In this document: in pieces, positions 25,419 through 38,751 of the stretch
Layout of the letters: every line of letters starts with the position of its first letter
How positions within the stretch are numbered: the first letter of the stretch is position 1
Assembly: GCF_021018805.1 (NCBI RefSeq)
Contig: NC_086248.1
Span: forward strand, 22,514,922-22,578,921
Direction of reading: 5' to 3'
DNA length: 64,000 nt
Source of the DNA: Prinia subflava
Lineage: Eukaryota > Chordata > Aves > Passeriformes > Cisticolidae
Program-made: the position numbers and the translations under genes
Notes under the pieces: model-generated
What the model saw: only the letters and a program-made list of their open reading frames with translations
Databases searched by the model: none
What the model was told of the DNA's origin: nothing

Positions 25419-27018
25419 GGAATTCATCTACCTGAAACACAGCCTGGCATTTAACATGGCATCATGTTTCCACAGCACACTGCACAGTCAGGTAGATAAG
25501 GAGCAGCACCACACCAAAAATGTCACATCTCATTTAGGGATCAAATTTATGAGACAGCCATTGGGCAGTTTCAGAAATAGAAAGTTTTGACTGAAAAAAT
25601 ATAAGGCAATAGTGGACATGTCAACCCCCAATCATCAGTTTTCTTCAATAAGGTTCTGAACTGGATTGTGCATATATATCTCTCTAGATGTACTGTGAAA
25701 GTCCTTCAACAACATGACATCCCACAGAACTGTAATAATTTTTAGTCTAGGCCCATACTTTCTACAGAACATTACTGGGAAGATATTTTTGTGCATGGGA
25801 GATCTAATTGACTGAGACACTAAACCCCTTCCACCCTTAAATGCAGACAGCATCAAAAGAAACAGTGAGCCAAATGGGTAAGAGAGAAGCTCAGGTGAGC
25901 TAAGAACATGAATAATAAAGTTGAACAATTCTCTCCCTTTGTAGCAAACATTCCCTCCCTCCACCACAGGAGAGCTTATCTGGTGCCTGTTAGCTGGTGC
26001 AATAACTCAGGGCATCTCTCCCTCACAGAATTTGCTAATTGGTAAAATAACTCAATCAGGAAAGTTTGTCTTGTAGTGAGTTATTTCAGCACCTTGGAAA
26101 TGACAGTTCCAGCTGACAATAAATAGCTTGAAAGCAAGATTGTAGGAAGATAGGCTGGAATTTCTCACTGACAGACAATTCACTTTAGCAACTATGAAAG
26201 CTACACCAAACTTTCACAAAGCAGAAAGCTTCTGCTCCATTCCTTGGAAGTTTGTCGGGATGACTCTTCAAGGTTTGGGACACCTCCTTGAGTTATCATC
26301 TCGAGGGCTGAGTGAAAGGACTCTGTGTGCACCATCATCAACTTGGTGGCAAGTTACACTGACTCCTAATCTATACTGGTTTTGTGTGAGCCATAAACAG
26401 GTACTTTTACGTGGTGCACTGTTTAATGTAATCTACTAGCATTTCTTTTGTTTTATACTGTGTAGGAAGTAACTGTGTTTAAGGCCTTTTGTATCTTAAT
26501 CTCCTGTCTATTTAGAAACACCCTGAGTTTATAACAGACCTGATCAGCCATTCTTGAGAACCTGCAAGCCAGAGCAGTTTAAGTGCAGGTCACCTAAGTA
26601 GAGCTGCTTCCAAACTCTGAGCCTAAGGCTTGTCTAAAGCTCTCACTCAATCCTCAATACCCTTTTTGAGAAGCACTGGCCCCTCTTGAACTTGAAACCT
26701 AGTCGGTTACCTCTGTATTAGGCTTTATACAGTTCTGCATCCTTGACTAAATTCACTGGGTGAGTTCATTAACAAAAGGAAGACGGCACTCTGCATGAAC
26801 AGATGGACTACATTCTTTTTTCCCCCCTGGATATTCTATTCATAAATTGATAACAAAAATTCATTTATTCCCACTGGGTGCAAATGGACACAGGACCAGT
26901 GAATTGGAATTTCAAACAATGAATAAAGTAGACTCACTTGTTTTTGGAAATTAACTAGTTCATTTCATGTTGTTGTAAAAGTCATGACTATCTGCAGTTT
27001 CTTATTGGGTAATGTATT

Positions 27019-27039
27019 AAAAAAAAAAAAAAAAAAAAA
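27019..27039. repeat. Poly(A) run of 21
   Basis: An uninterrupted run of 21 A. No retroposon body or target duplication is recognised beside it, so it is listed as a mononucleotide repeat. Confidence 0.9.
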
Positions 27040-27980
27040 GGAACCTGGCAGAAGAATAACGTAAGAGAGCCAATTGCTTATAGCAGTACCATGTCCTTGT
27101 CAGGAAAATAGTTATGTTTAAACTCCAACTATTCATTATACATCTAGCATTTTGAGGACTCATTTGTTCTGAAATTTTATTGTGTGAAGATACAGAACAA
27201 GGCGATTAATTATAAGATAGAAAGTTCTATTTTAACAAAAACATTAGGCAAAGTTCCAAATTAGTAAGCAAACCTCCCAAGTCATCAAAAATATACAGTA
27301 AAGTTCAAACACTGGCAGATTTAAATACAGAAATTTTATTTTGAATGTTCTGTTTTTCATCAGCCTAACAGCCGTGGGACTGCCAAGAACTTAAAGTACT
27401 AAAAATATATTTTATCTATTTATTATTGTAGATATTGTTATGCCATTTATCAACTAACCTGAAAAATATCAGCTAAAAAAATGCTTCCAGAACTCAGGTT
27501 TCAGTCTCTCATTACTGCAAGCACCTGGCCACAGTAATCATGAACTGTACATACTCTTGCTGCACTGAATAGTCTAAAAACCAGTTCCAGTCCCTTGAAA
27601 ACATCCTCCCCTTCAAAACACAACAAAAATCCAACAAACTGGTCTACTGTGAAGAACTGCTATAAATAATTACTGGCAAGGGGATTTTTCTGCTGGTCTT
27701 CTCAGCTCCTCTGAAGAAAATTCATATCTTCATCTTCCTAAATACCTATTAAACATTTCCTAAAAGGAAATTACTTTGTTTACTTTATAGTCTTTGATTT
27801 CAGCATTATAACTGATTATACTGGAATAAATTGCCTTCTAGAGCAAATGGCACAAGAACACAAAACTCAACTCTAAAATGGCTTAAATTCTAGCATAAAA
27901 GCTTCTCTACCATAAATCTAGATGAGCGCAACACTGAAAATAAGAAATCCTTATATCTTCAAATGTTTGAATCTTATTGC

Positions 27981-28605
27981 ATTCTGGCCTGGATCAGGAA
28001 TGGTGTGGCCAGCAGGGGCAGGAAGGTCATTCTTCCCCTGCACTCAGCACTGGTGAGGTCACACCTCTAGTGCTGTGTCCAGCTCTGGCCCCTCAGTTCA
28101 GGAAGGACATTGAGTGCTGTGTCCAGCTCTGGCCCCTCAGTTCAGGAAGGACACTGAGACACATGAGCTTATCCAGAGGAGGCAACGAGGCTGGTGAGGG
28201 GCTTGGAGCACAAGCCCTGTGAGGAATGACTGAGGGAGCTGGGGTTGTTTAGCCTGGAGAAAAGAAGACTCCGAGGTGACCTCATCACTCTCTACAGCTT
28301 CCTGAAAGGTGGCTGTAGTCAGGTGGGGTTGGTCTCTTTCTCCAGACAGCAACTGACAAAACAAGAGGACACAGTCTTAAACTGTGCCAAGGGAAATACA
28401 GGCTGGATATAAGGAAAAAGGTTTTTTTGGGAGAGAGTTAAAGTACTGGAATTGTCTACCTGGGTAGGTAATGGCATCACCATCCTTGGAGGTTTATTAA
28501 AAAAAATTGGATGTGGCACTCAGTGCCATGGTCTAGTTGAGGTGTTAGGTCTTGGGTTGGACTCAGTTATCTGGGAGGTCTCTTCCAACTCAGAAATTCT
28601 GTGAA
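27981..28605 (+). mobile_element. CR1 LINE, 3' part, with internal duplication
   Basis: It includes the end of the reverse transcriptase frame (CTGTGTCCAGCTCTGGCCCC corresponds to the family's CVQLWP) and the conserved untranslated block GAGGGAGCTGGGGTTGTTTA, GCCTGGAGAAAAGAAGACTC and GGCACTCAGTGCCATGGTCT. It ends at CTCTTCCAACTCAGAAATTC followed by TGTGAA. A 44-bp piece is present twice in tandem (28069-28112 and 28113-28156). Otherwise the order is normal. It is 5'-truncated and non-functional. Confidence 0.93.
28069..28156 (+). repeat. 44-bp tandem duplication inside CR1
   Basis: Both units run AGTGCTGTGTCCAGCTCTGG to AGGAAGGACATTG or ...ACACTG, with one visible difference. The 44-base step is not a multiple of three, so it would break any reading frame of the element. 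It probably arose after or during insertion by slippage. Confidence 0.92.
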
Positions 28606-31600
28606 AGATAGTCATAAGTAGAATACCTTTAAAATTAATTTGGATACATCTTTAGCCAATACATTAATTGAACGAACAAAGGCACATAGGAAAGAAGGAA
28701 ACAAGGAAAGGTTCATACTTTCCATACAACACAGCTAATTTAAGTTACAGTGAGTTAAAAAGAAATCTGCGTTAATCATTTCAGTTCAAGACCATCATTA
28801 TCTGAATTATTTAGGAGGCCATAAGAAATCCTGTGAGAATAAGAAACTGGGAGAGAGCTACATGAATCAGTGATGCAGGCTGACACATCAACACTTAGAA
28901 ACAAGAAGTGTTGATGCAAACACCTCATATCACTCATTTTTACTGTGTGAAGGCAAAACACATTACACTTACACCAAAAATTTTCTAACTCTTGTTTAAA
29001 AGCGTAGTGTTGAAAGAGGTGGAGAAGGAAGAGAGAAGTGGAGAATGTTGAGCTGACAGCTCACACTCTAAATCTTGGATGAGAATGATGATAACACATC
29101 TGGCAGCACTGTTATGAAGAAATAATGACAACCCACAGGAGGGCAGTGCATTGTTCCAACAATTAGGACATATGGTGGTGTCATTTATCTTACACATTAT
29201 AAAAGATGCTCACGGCTGCATAAGCACAGCAGCACAGAGATACGGGTTTGCCTCAGCCAGACCAAAAGGAGACAAGACTTTTGAATCTAAGACAGTAACT
29301 GATATTCATATCACCTCCTGTATTGCTTTAGCTCACAGTTGGTGATTCATTTCTATGGGTGTCTTGAGGCTGCATTTGGGACAAAGTCCAAAACCTACTC
29401 AGATCAAAGTTTTAAAAGAAAAAAGAGTTGAAACATGGAAATATTTATTTATTTTTTATTATAAATTAAATGCTAGGACATATTGCTTTGACAGACAATG
29501 CTATGCAGTAAATAAAGTTAATTTGCTATCAGTAATTCATCATTTCTTTTAATACGTTACTCAAGTAATTTATAAAAAAAACCTTATCTTCTCTCTTTCA
29601 AAAAAAGATTCTGGGTAACATCTAAACCCACATTAAGATAGAAATGTTCAGTTGGGATTTATTATATTTTTTACATCCTGAGGCAATGCTAGACTTCTAA
29701 GACTGTTCTGTGCTAAGAAAGACACCCGTGGATTCATTTTAGTATTGATTAAAAGTATGGTTTCTAGTACTGGCAGTTGTCAAAACAGCATCCCTATGGA
29801 AATTTCCCACTTGTTGTATATCCTTATTTCATCTGTTTCTAAAGAGTAAGTGACAGCATTGATCTTTGAAATCTGTATATAGAACTCTGGGGCCAACAAA
29901 ATTAATTTAACCACTGAAGAATCACAGCTCACCCCACCATCCCCTACTGGTCTTGCCTTTAACTAGTTATAACTACATTTACTGAATACATTAAAATTCA
30001 CAAGATTAACTCGAACAGTAAAATGAAGAAGAAAAGTTACATTTTTTTCTTGGAGTTCACAGTAGAAACACTGGTGAAAAGGAAATTCAGTGCTGTGCTA
30101 GACAAGTACGTTTTCTAGGTGGTGAATAGGATCTATGCTGTTCTTACAAATTCACTTTCCTGGTTTTATTTAAATATACCATGAGAACATTATTGTCTCT
30201 CATGTTCCCTCTAAAACACCTATCTCACCACATCTATCAGAAATAAAAGTATTTATCTTGTCTAAATGAGAGATGTAGACACAGATTTCATAAGGTTCTG
30301 CTTACAGAGTTGTATAAAATGATATTATGGGATCAATATTGCCCTGCAGCTCTTCTAGAAAAATAAAATTAGAAATATATACATCTTTGTTTACAACATA
30401 TGTAGCTTTCTAGAAAGAGTAAAAAATTATTTCTGAACACAGCTTTTCTTGATTGGCCACTGAAGAAAATAAAATTTTATGGATTATTTTACCCACTGTT
30501 TATTATTAGATTTTCAGATAGGTGATGATAAGCCAGGGACCACTTTTGATACTTTTTTTGTGTTAGTATTATCTTAGGAACAGACTGTATCAAAGTTAGT
30601 CTGGACTTGGACTAGACTGCATCAAAAGCAAGGTAACTCAAAAATAACAAACACAGCTAGACTCAAGAAGGTGGCATTGCAACAAAGTATTCAAAACTAA
30701 GGCAGATGGAGGTAAATGTTACATGTACCTATTTACTAAATGAGAAGTGTGCTCAAGAATCTTGCAAAGGTAGCGATCTCAGATTAATAAAGAAATAAAA
30801 CCATGTATATTATTTGTTAATGATTTCCTAAGAATACACATTTCAAATATTCTCTGCAAATACAGGATGTTCACCACTTGTTATGATGAAAGCTGACAGA
30901 GCAAGATAAATTGAGCACTCAGAAAAAATGTGGAGGCCAAGGGTAATGACCAGGAGTTAGAAGGGCTTTATTAACATTCTGAGAAATTCAGACACAGAAT
31001 TTGTTTACAGCTGCACATTATTAAAAGAATTAATATGATAGCAACTTTTTCAGTCACGCTTTGTTATCCAGGCTTCCTCTCCAGGAGAAGTTCTATTCAA
31101 TATGTTCCTTGTCACACCTAAGGGGGTGAGAACAGATACTCCAGAGCCAGTCTGAAGGTACAGGCTCTGAACATACAAGACATCTTACCAGTTTGTAGGA
31201 AAGTGAAAGAACTCCTTTCTCTCTCCACACAGAACCTCTTCCTTTCTCCAAGGTCAGCACAAGCTGCAGACTCAACCATGGCAGCATAGCTTCTTTAATG
31301 TCCCTTACTCCTCCAGCCAAAAATCCCAGATGTAAAATCCAAGCAGTAAACCAGTTCCCAGTTATACTTCCTCAGTAAAATGAGTTAACTGAATTATTCT
31401 GCTACCATAGTGAGGAAGTAAATTTTTTCCTGTCTGGTCTAAAAGAACTACTCACTCTGCAGCAAGTGTACATAGTCTACTTCCACAGCACTACCACTGC
31501 AACCCTAATTGATATGAATTAATGACAAGCACTCTGCTGAAAAGAAGGCAGGAAGAAAGACAATTCACTTGTTAAAATAAACAGAGTTGCTACTCAATTT

Positions 31601-31866
31601 CAAATAACTGTATGTTCTGGACTGCAGTTTGGGCTGTGCCCTTCTCTTAACCAATTCCCAAAAAGCCCATAGTCAGCACAGAGCAAAACTACTATAAAAT
31701 ATATAAGATAAGATTTTAAGAAGGTCTGTGACATGTCAACCCTTAAACACAGGGCTGGCTTCTCCAAACTTTTCTCTTGTTTAATTTCAGGTCATAAGGA
31801 ACAGCTAATGCACACTGACAGTATACCTACATATACTCATACAATTTATAAAACTTCCACAGGTAT
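28606..31866. other. Unique AT-rich DNA, no gene seen
   Basis: Holds an 11-bp stem-loop at 28886-28916. Otherwise no repeat family or exon is recognised. Confidence 0.55.
28886..28916. repeat. 11-bp inverted repeat, 9-base loop
   Basis: CATCAACACTT (28886-28896) and AAGTGTTGATG (28906-28916) pair perfectly around the loop AGAAACAAG. The stem is too short for a microRNA precursor. Confidence 0.85.
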
Positions 31867-32460
31867 ATGAAAATCACCACACCTTGTGGCTGGTGCCTTT
31901 CAGGAGGCGCTCCCGCCTGCCCAGGCCGGCTCAGGCACGGGGCCAGCAGCAGGCGCGGCCGGCGAGCAGCGCAGGCCGGGCCGATCCAGCGGGGCTCGGT
32001 GCCCGAGAAACGCCGAGGCACGGGGGGCAAGGGGCAAACAGGGGCGGAGAATGAAGGGAGGAGCCGGCCGAGTAAGGCCAAAGGGGTTTAATTGAGCGGT
32101 CAGACACAGTCCCCCCACCTGCCAAGGACTGCCCTTGACTTTTTGGGGCCCTATTTTATAGGGGGGCGGTACAGAGGGCGGTGAGGACAGTACAGCCAAT
32201 TGGGTTCGATACAGAAGGGGCAAGGGAGGTGACTGACACTAACGAGGACCACGCACAAGGGAGAGGAGGGAATTTCCCCAAACCTGGCCTATCACTCGAA
32301 GCCCCTCACAGAACTTTCCAGCTCTGAGGCAGGGCTCTGAGGTGACAGGCAGGCTCCAGGGAGGAGGGGGAAAGGATTGACGCCCAGCAGTCACTGGGGA
32401 ATTACCAGGGACAACTATCCCTGGTATTCCAGGGGGGTACAAGGAACAAACCATCTTACA
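31867..32460 (-). mobile_element. Solo LTR, GC-rich ERV family
   Basis: On the minus strand the element starts with TGTAAGATGG at plus 32460 and runs through a C-rich U3 to TATAAAATA (plus 32152-32160). ATTAAA follows as poly(A) signal (plus 32087-32092), and then a very GC- and CpG-rich U5 (roughly 31900-32080) ends near CA at plus 31867. The order TG, TATA, poly(A) signal, U5, CA is that of an LTR. Base composition changes sharply at both ends against the AT-rich flanks. No viral coding sequence adjoins it, so it is a solo LTR. The right end is better supported than the left, and no clean target duplication was found. The overlapping frames of up to 107 codons reflect GC-rich sequence with few stops. 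Confidence 0.75.
32152..32160 (-). promoter_or_regulatory. TATA box of the GC-rich LTR
   Basis: TATAAAATA on the minus strand, about 60 bases before the ATTAAA signal, with a C/G-rich segment directly upstream. The spacing is normal for an LTR promoter and short R region. Confidence 0.55.
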
Positions 32461-35400
32461 AAGGACTTAGAAAAACCTATAAAATATAAAGAACTCATTA
32501 ACACACCACTACAACACCTGATCAGACAGAGCTTAGAAAAAAGTGAGCATAAAATTGATATTTTGATGTGACAACAAAAGAAGATGCCTTTCAGATTCCT
32601 TATAAAACAGGTAAGTGAAGAATAATGATAAGTAATTGTTTCAGGACCAAGTAATTTATGACTACTGGCCTTTTATTAGATCTCAGAAAAAAAAATGGAG
32701 AATAAAAGTTTGTTTCATTCACTCCAATGCAGAAACCCACACATATTTGGGCGATACCATTTCATTTCTGCTATAATTGTAAAAACTATTTTTAGTCATT
32801 ACTAAGAGCTACACTAGCTAACCTGCAGAGTACAGATTAGAAGACTTCCTGACACAGTTTCAAAGAAGATACAGTAAATATTTTGCAAGAAGTATGGCAA
32901 AATGCTTTTAAAAATCCAGGAGAAAGCTTTTAAAGTATTACTAATGGTTTTTTTCCAGATGCTGCAGACTCACTTTTCTGTGAGCAATATGTCTGAACAG
33001 ATAAATGGAATCACTGCTACTGAGAACATACAGCTGGGTCTGCTGCAGGCCAGCAAGGGTCCAAAAGGGTTTATTAGCAAGGCATTCACTGTGTATGTGT
33101 CACCTTAAAAATCTAGGGTCTGGCTTGGAAGCAGCTCAGCACTCATTAGTAAGTCTCACAAGTGCTGGACAGCCCCATGCAGAGCAGGCTTAGGGTTCTC
33201 AGCAGGCAGCAGTCAGAATCAGGAGAGCTGGAAAGCATAATACCCATACACTTGCACAGCTCTTGACAGAGACATTTGGCCCTACAAGGATAATTTTTTA
33301 TAACTTAGCAGTGATGCTTCTACACTAAGTATAGATCTCCAGAGGTGTGCCTTTGCACCACAGGCCTCAGAATTCCATAGTCCATTTATTACCTCAGGAA
33401 GGATCCAAATGCAACCTCCTTTCAAAGTCCTACCTTTGAATATGACAAGTTGATATGTAAGGGTAACCTTGAGTGCAGTGAAAGCAGTACTAAGATATTT
33501 CTGCAGAACAAACTCAGCTAAACAATGTGAAATTATTCATCAGAATTTACATGACAAACTTCAGCGCTTCTGTGAAGTAGCGACTCCTGAGATGCACAAA
33601 CTCAGTCCTCAAGCTGATCCAATATACCTGCAAACTCAAATGTATATAATTATGAGATTCAAGATAAAAGATTTGTAAAGTGATGTATAGAAGTTGCCTA
33701 TGAGAAAATTTAGCAATGGAATCATTTGTATTAGGTAAAAAACCTGTTATCTTTTAAAGAAATAGAACTGGAACTTATTTTGTTTTGTATGTGTTGTTTT
33801 CTTAGGGCCGTCCAAACTGAACTCCCTCTTGTTATGCTTATCTCACAGATATACTTGCCAATATTTCCTTTGCATTATTTTAAGATGCTCTATGTTTTAT
33901 TCTACTGATTCCAGAAATATTTTTCAAGAACATATTCTTTAGGACCCCCCCTCAAGAAATCAGTTTTTCCTTATATTGTCCAAACATATTGTTTATTTCT
34001 TCAGAAAATTCAATTCTAGACAGTCCTTCTTTTGCAGCTAGCACATAGATAAGCCATAAGACATCAAGCTAGGAAAAAAAATTCAGATTGAAAAAAAGTT
34101 CACAGAACCCACACACATACCTGGCACAGCTTTATTTTTTTGGCCTCAGGCTACCTTTGCTTTTTAATAGTGGATGTGTAGCAACAAGGGGCTTTAGTTT
34201 CTTTTCTCCTTTGAATTTTGCCTTTTAAACATCCGCCTGTACTGCCTGGAATACTTAAGCCCTTGTGACTGCTGGCTGGATGAAAAACACACTTCTTCCT
34301 TTGTTTGTACCATTCTGGAATCCTAGAGCTGGTTTCCATGACTTCAGCACTTCTCTTATTTCTATATTCCTGTTACAGCTAGTGATAAAATTTGCATTGA
34401 TTTCAGAGATAGATTTCAACCAAAACTGTGTGCTTTTGAAAATGCCACTCTGGCTGCTTGAAGACATTAATCAGAATTTATTTACATAGTCCATTTAGAG
34501 ATGTGAGGATTCTGCTCTGAAATTGTCAGGTTGCTGAATAACAGTTAAATATATTTAACGATATCCAACAGGATATACAAGGCAGAGAAGTTGGATAATT
34601 ATTCTAATATCAAATTGTTTTCCAGTGACCTTTTTTTCTGTTACTGACCTTGCAGAAGGAAAGCAAAAAAAGTACCAAGACATTTAAAACTTCTGATTTT
34701 TTAAAGAATTTGTAGTGCTAGACTCATACCAATGTAGTGGAAATTCACTTAGGTATTATGAATAGGAATGCAAGAAATTTACCTCAAATATGTCATGATC
34801 TAGCTTTGACTACATTACATGAATAATACTATGAAGACCAAAAAAAAAAAGAAAGAAAAAAAAAAAGAAAAAAAAAGGCAGCAGTTTCAAACAGGGTTCA
34901 ATTGACAATTGGAGGTGTTCTGGGCAGACCTGTAAGGATACAACAAAAACATTTAGGAAGTAACAGAGCTCACTGACAAAGAGTAGGGTGAATATAAGAA
35001 TAGAAATAAAGATTATACACTGAAAAGGCTGAAGTAATTACAAACAAGCTGATTACTTGCCTTATATCTCAAGGTCATCTATCCCTGACTCGTCTCCATG
35101 AGATTATTATTGACTTTTCAAAACCCATAATTTTGAACTCTTCTCTGCACAACTTAATATTGTACATGCTTCTGGGGAAGCTTAGATTTCTAGTCTGATT
35201 GCAGTTATGCTTTATGCAGTACTAGTCTTTTAATTTCAGACACTAGGCTCACGGACTGCTTCAGTTTTGAGGCCAATTTGAAGCAGTTCTTTCTAAAATA
35301 GAAAAAAAAATAGAAAAAAATATTCTGGACTCGGCAGTTCTGTTTAGATCTTGACAGCTTCAATAGTTCTGTGAATATACAGGCCCATACTTGCACAGTT

Positions 35401-38400
35401 CCCCTTTCCTAAGGAAAGTAATAACTGTTTCAGATTAAGGTGTTTCATGTGACAGAAGCCATGCATATGAAACAGCAGGTCACATGAATGTCACTGACTA
35501 TTAGTCTAGGCACTCAATCAGCTTACATGCTGCTTTCAGTATGCTTCAGAAAGGAATGAAAAACATACTAAATTTAACAGAAGCACTGCTCATTCTTATG
35601 ATAAATAGGGCTGATTTATGTAAAAAAAGAATTTGTTGGAAAGGATATCCTTTTTCTAATGCTCACAGGTTTGTTTTTTTATTGTCTAGTATAATTCAGC
35701 GTAGATATTCAGCACCTTCTTTACTGACTAATGTCCAAGCAAGAGTAGATTTTGAAAGCTCTGCTCATTTAGATCTCTTACTCGGACATCTGAAAATTAT
35801 TTTGTCTTGAAATATAACAGTCATGGAGGCCTTCACATAAGACTAAGTCTGTGGGTCGGTCTCTTTCTACGTGGAAAACTGTAGGTGTAGATAAGTCTTT
35901 GCACATATTTGTTCCACAAGTATTTGTAAACAGATGGTAAACTGTTGACATGGGTAGACATCTGGACAGGCATTAATGACAAGGATAATAAAGCAGTCTT
36001 CTAAAGAAAATTTTAGCACTTAGCACTGAAAATTTCAGTGTTCCTGAGCATGACTAAACCATGTGGCAGAGAAAGTGTGCTTTTCTCTAGAAGATGGTAG
36101 TATAGTCTATTTTTACTTAAAAAAAATAACCTTTCTCAAAAAAGCAATATACTTCTTTGCTCATCGAGTAAAAGATGATAAGAGTGAGCCAGAGACAGGC
36201 TCTGCTTCAATGGCATGTGAAGTACCCTGCTGAGCTGATCTTAAAGAGTTGTGTTACGGGTCCTCTGATCCAGAAATTGATTTGGTTTGCTAATGTCAAG
36301 TGCTTGATCTGCAGCCTCCCCATCATACGGAGGAAGTAACTTTTTGGTAGCTACCTTCTATTTTATATATTTATCAAAGGGCACTTAAATTCAACTGTCT
36401 CCTTAAGTCTCCAGACTGTAGGAAATCACAGAGCTAATTGCCTTATCCATCTATTTTTCACGCTTTGCTTTTGAAATGTCTAGGCTTTGATATATTATGT
36501 CACCATTTTATGCATGAAGAGTCATAAGCTGTCAATGTATTCACCCTACACAGTTGAAAAACACTCTCAAAAACTAACAGCGCCAAAACCAGTCAAAACT
36601 CAGAGTAAAAAAAGACATTTTACAGAAGTGGACAAATGAAACAGAAACAAAGGGCTGCAGCTTTCTTGCTAAAGTTAAAAATAATTTTATATCATGAATT
36701 TGTCATTAAGTTTTACATTTCATACTTGTTCAAATCACAGGAGTTTTAAATATCATAATGACAAAGAGCTCTGGGACTTGAAAAGTAAAAAAAAAAAAAG
36801 CATAAAGAGACAAAATAAAATGGAGATATATTGTTTTTAAGTCTTCACAGAACAGCATTTAAATTTCTGTTATTAAGGCTCTTATTTTCTCTTACAAAGA
36901 CAACTGAATTGAGAATAACTTAGCAAAAAGAAACAGGAATGATTCATAATAATGGTAGCTGACAGTAGCAGCAAACAACTCAAGCAGTGAAAAGTACAAA
37001 GAAGGGAACATGTCACGGAATATGCTGGAGAAAATATTATTGCTTTTCTGCAAAAGAGGGCATTTTTTGATAGAGAGATGCAAGAGTTTAGTTTAATTCT
37101 GCAAGCCATTTGTGAACAATTTTCCCTGAAACAGTTTCTATTAACTTCCTCAACAGGGAATACAAAACACTACTCTCTGCTAATATTGCTTTTCATTTGT
37201 CCACTTAATATTACTTAGGCCTTACAAGACAAGACGTTGCTTGCACAGTCTTAAGTACAAATTAAAAAAGAGAGCACTGCAGAATTCTAAATACTAAGAG
37301 CCATGGGAAGCTGTGTGGATTCTGCAGAGATATGTGCAATAAACTGAGTTTTGCACCAACTCTGATTCCTAACAATGGTGTCACAATCTTCTCAAGACAC
37401 TTAAGCTCCAATAAACATTTGCGTTGGTAGGTACAATTAAATAAGCATCATATGCAAGCTACAGTAATTTGCATAAGGCTTCTAGGAATGCATTACGATC
37501 TAAAGAATACATTATGAGTAAGCATCTTTGAGTATAAGGTTGTATTTCAATGAATACGTGCAGGAAACTGATGTGCATCTGTTTCCAACTTGAATTAGTT
37601 CTGCTTTGCAGAAGTTAATTAACTTTTCTGTTACACTAGACACTAAAAGTTCCATTTTTATCACCACTGAGCATCACTTCAGCTACACCCACCATAAATT
37701 GTCCATGTATTTACCCTTCTCACTTTACACTATACAGCTGATTTTCCCCCCTGCTTGTTCTGACAGAAGGACTTTACAGTTTCCATTTGTGGCTTCACAT
37801 CAGAACGCCTAGAGTTCACTTGCCAGTCCTACTCTTCTCTAAATCTGACCCCAGAGAGATTCACAGCAAACAGTAATGCCTCAAGGCCAAACAAGGCATC
37901 TTTGCACTATCAAGGAATATTTTTCATAATTGAACAACTTGAATGTCATCCACCTCAAGCCTCAGCCATCAGCCTTCCATCACTGATTCATGTTCTCGAA
38001 TTGTAGTTAAGTTCGAATTTGCTTTCACCATGTCCCCATTTAGAAATACACAACCCTTCAGAGGCTGCTGAACACCACATCCCACTAAACATTGCTGTAG
38101 TCAGTCCAATAGTAGCAAGTGAAATGCTATTGGGCTCTTTGAACACCCCCATGAAGGGATGTTCACCACTGCTACTTTTACTCCTCCATGTAAAATTAAT
38201 ACTCTCAGGCTATTATGACCAATGTATGGGCTTTTGAAGGAAGATATGATGTCCTAATAAAAGGTAAAAATTAAATCATATTATTTGCATCTTTATATTG
38301 TGGCTCAATCTGTAACAGACTTCAACAAGTTAATACTTGGTCACATGTACATATGGAGATAAAAAAGTCTTTTAAACTGCAAGTTTCTGTTCCAAAAAAA

Positions 38401-38688
38401 TCTTAATAGTTGGGCTTTCATTGCTGCCTTTACATTCATGAAGAGCATGTTCTCCTCTAAAAATCTAAATGCCACCAGAATTGTTTGTTCCTTGTGAACA
38501 GTTACTTGAGTCTTTTGATTCAGACCACTTTCAGCTACTTAAGTCGTTCAAGTCAGACCAGCTCCAGAAATATACTTTAAGAGTCCAACTGAGAAAACTT
38601 GGAATTTTAGGAAAATCCTGTGAGTAGATTTGGTGAGTTTTTAAAACCAAAAAATTGATAGGATCAGAAAATGGTAGGTCATGGACTT
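32461..38688. other. Unique AT-rich DNA, no gene seen
   Basis: Contains an A/G-rich tract at 34840-34876 and short A runs (for example 36788-36799). Open frames of up to 89 codons show no recognisable domains. I see no transposon in these 6 kb. Confidence 0.55.
34840..34876. repeat. A-rich (GAAA) low-complexity tract
   Basis: Long A runs interrupted by single G residues make a polypurine tract of about 37 bases. No retroposon body is visible next to it. Confidence 0.85.
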
Positions 38689-38703
38689 GGGGGGGAGGGT
38701 GGG
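38689..38703 (+). repeat. G-quadruplex-forming motif
   Basis: GGGGGGGAGGGTGGG fits four G-triplets separated by single bases, the most stable loop arrangement for an intramolecular G-quadruplex. It lies about 50 bases before the CR1 tail at 38752. Confidence 0.7.
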
Positions 38704-38751
38704 AAGGAGGTGAGTTGAATTTTAAGATATGAAGAGGCTTTAAGAGATTTA

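Larger units (their letters stand above)
24591..27980. other. Mostly unique DNA, no gene seen
   Basis: Contains a 26-bp tandem duplication (25367-25418) and a (A)21 run (27019-27039). The part around 26100-26440 has higher complexity, a central AATAAA (near 26119) and an 81-codon frame. It vaguely recalls dispersed bird repeats, but I cannot name one. A 110-codon minus frame at 25635-25967 shows no known motif. Confidence 0.45.

Noticed and set aside
26100..26440. Named LTR or other repeat
   Set aside because: It felt faintly familiar, but I could not identify ends, signals or a second copy in the window.
28886..28916. microRNA precursor
   Set aside because: The stem is 11 bp; a precursor needs roughly 22 or more paired bases per arm.
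31867..32460. CpG-island promoter of a host gene
   Set aside because: The GC-rich part is the U5 of an LTR-like element, with TATA and poly(A) signal in LTR order and no exon next to it.
37467..37474. ATTTGCAT octamer as a POU-factor enhancer
   Set aside because: An 8-mer of this composition is expected several times by chance in 64 kb of AT-rich DNA.
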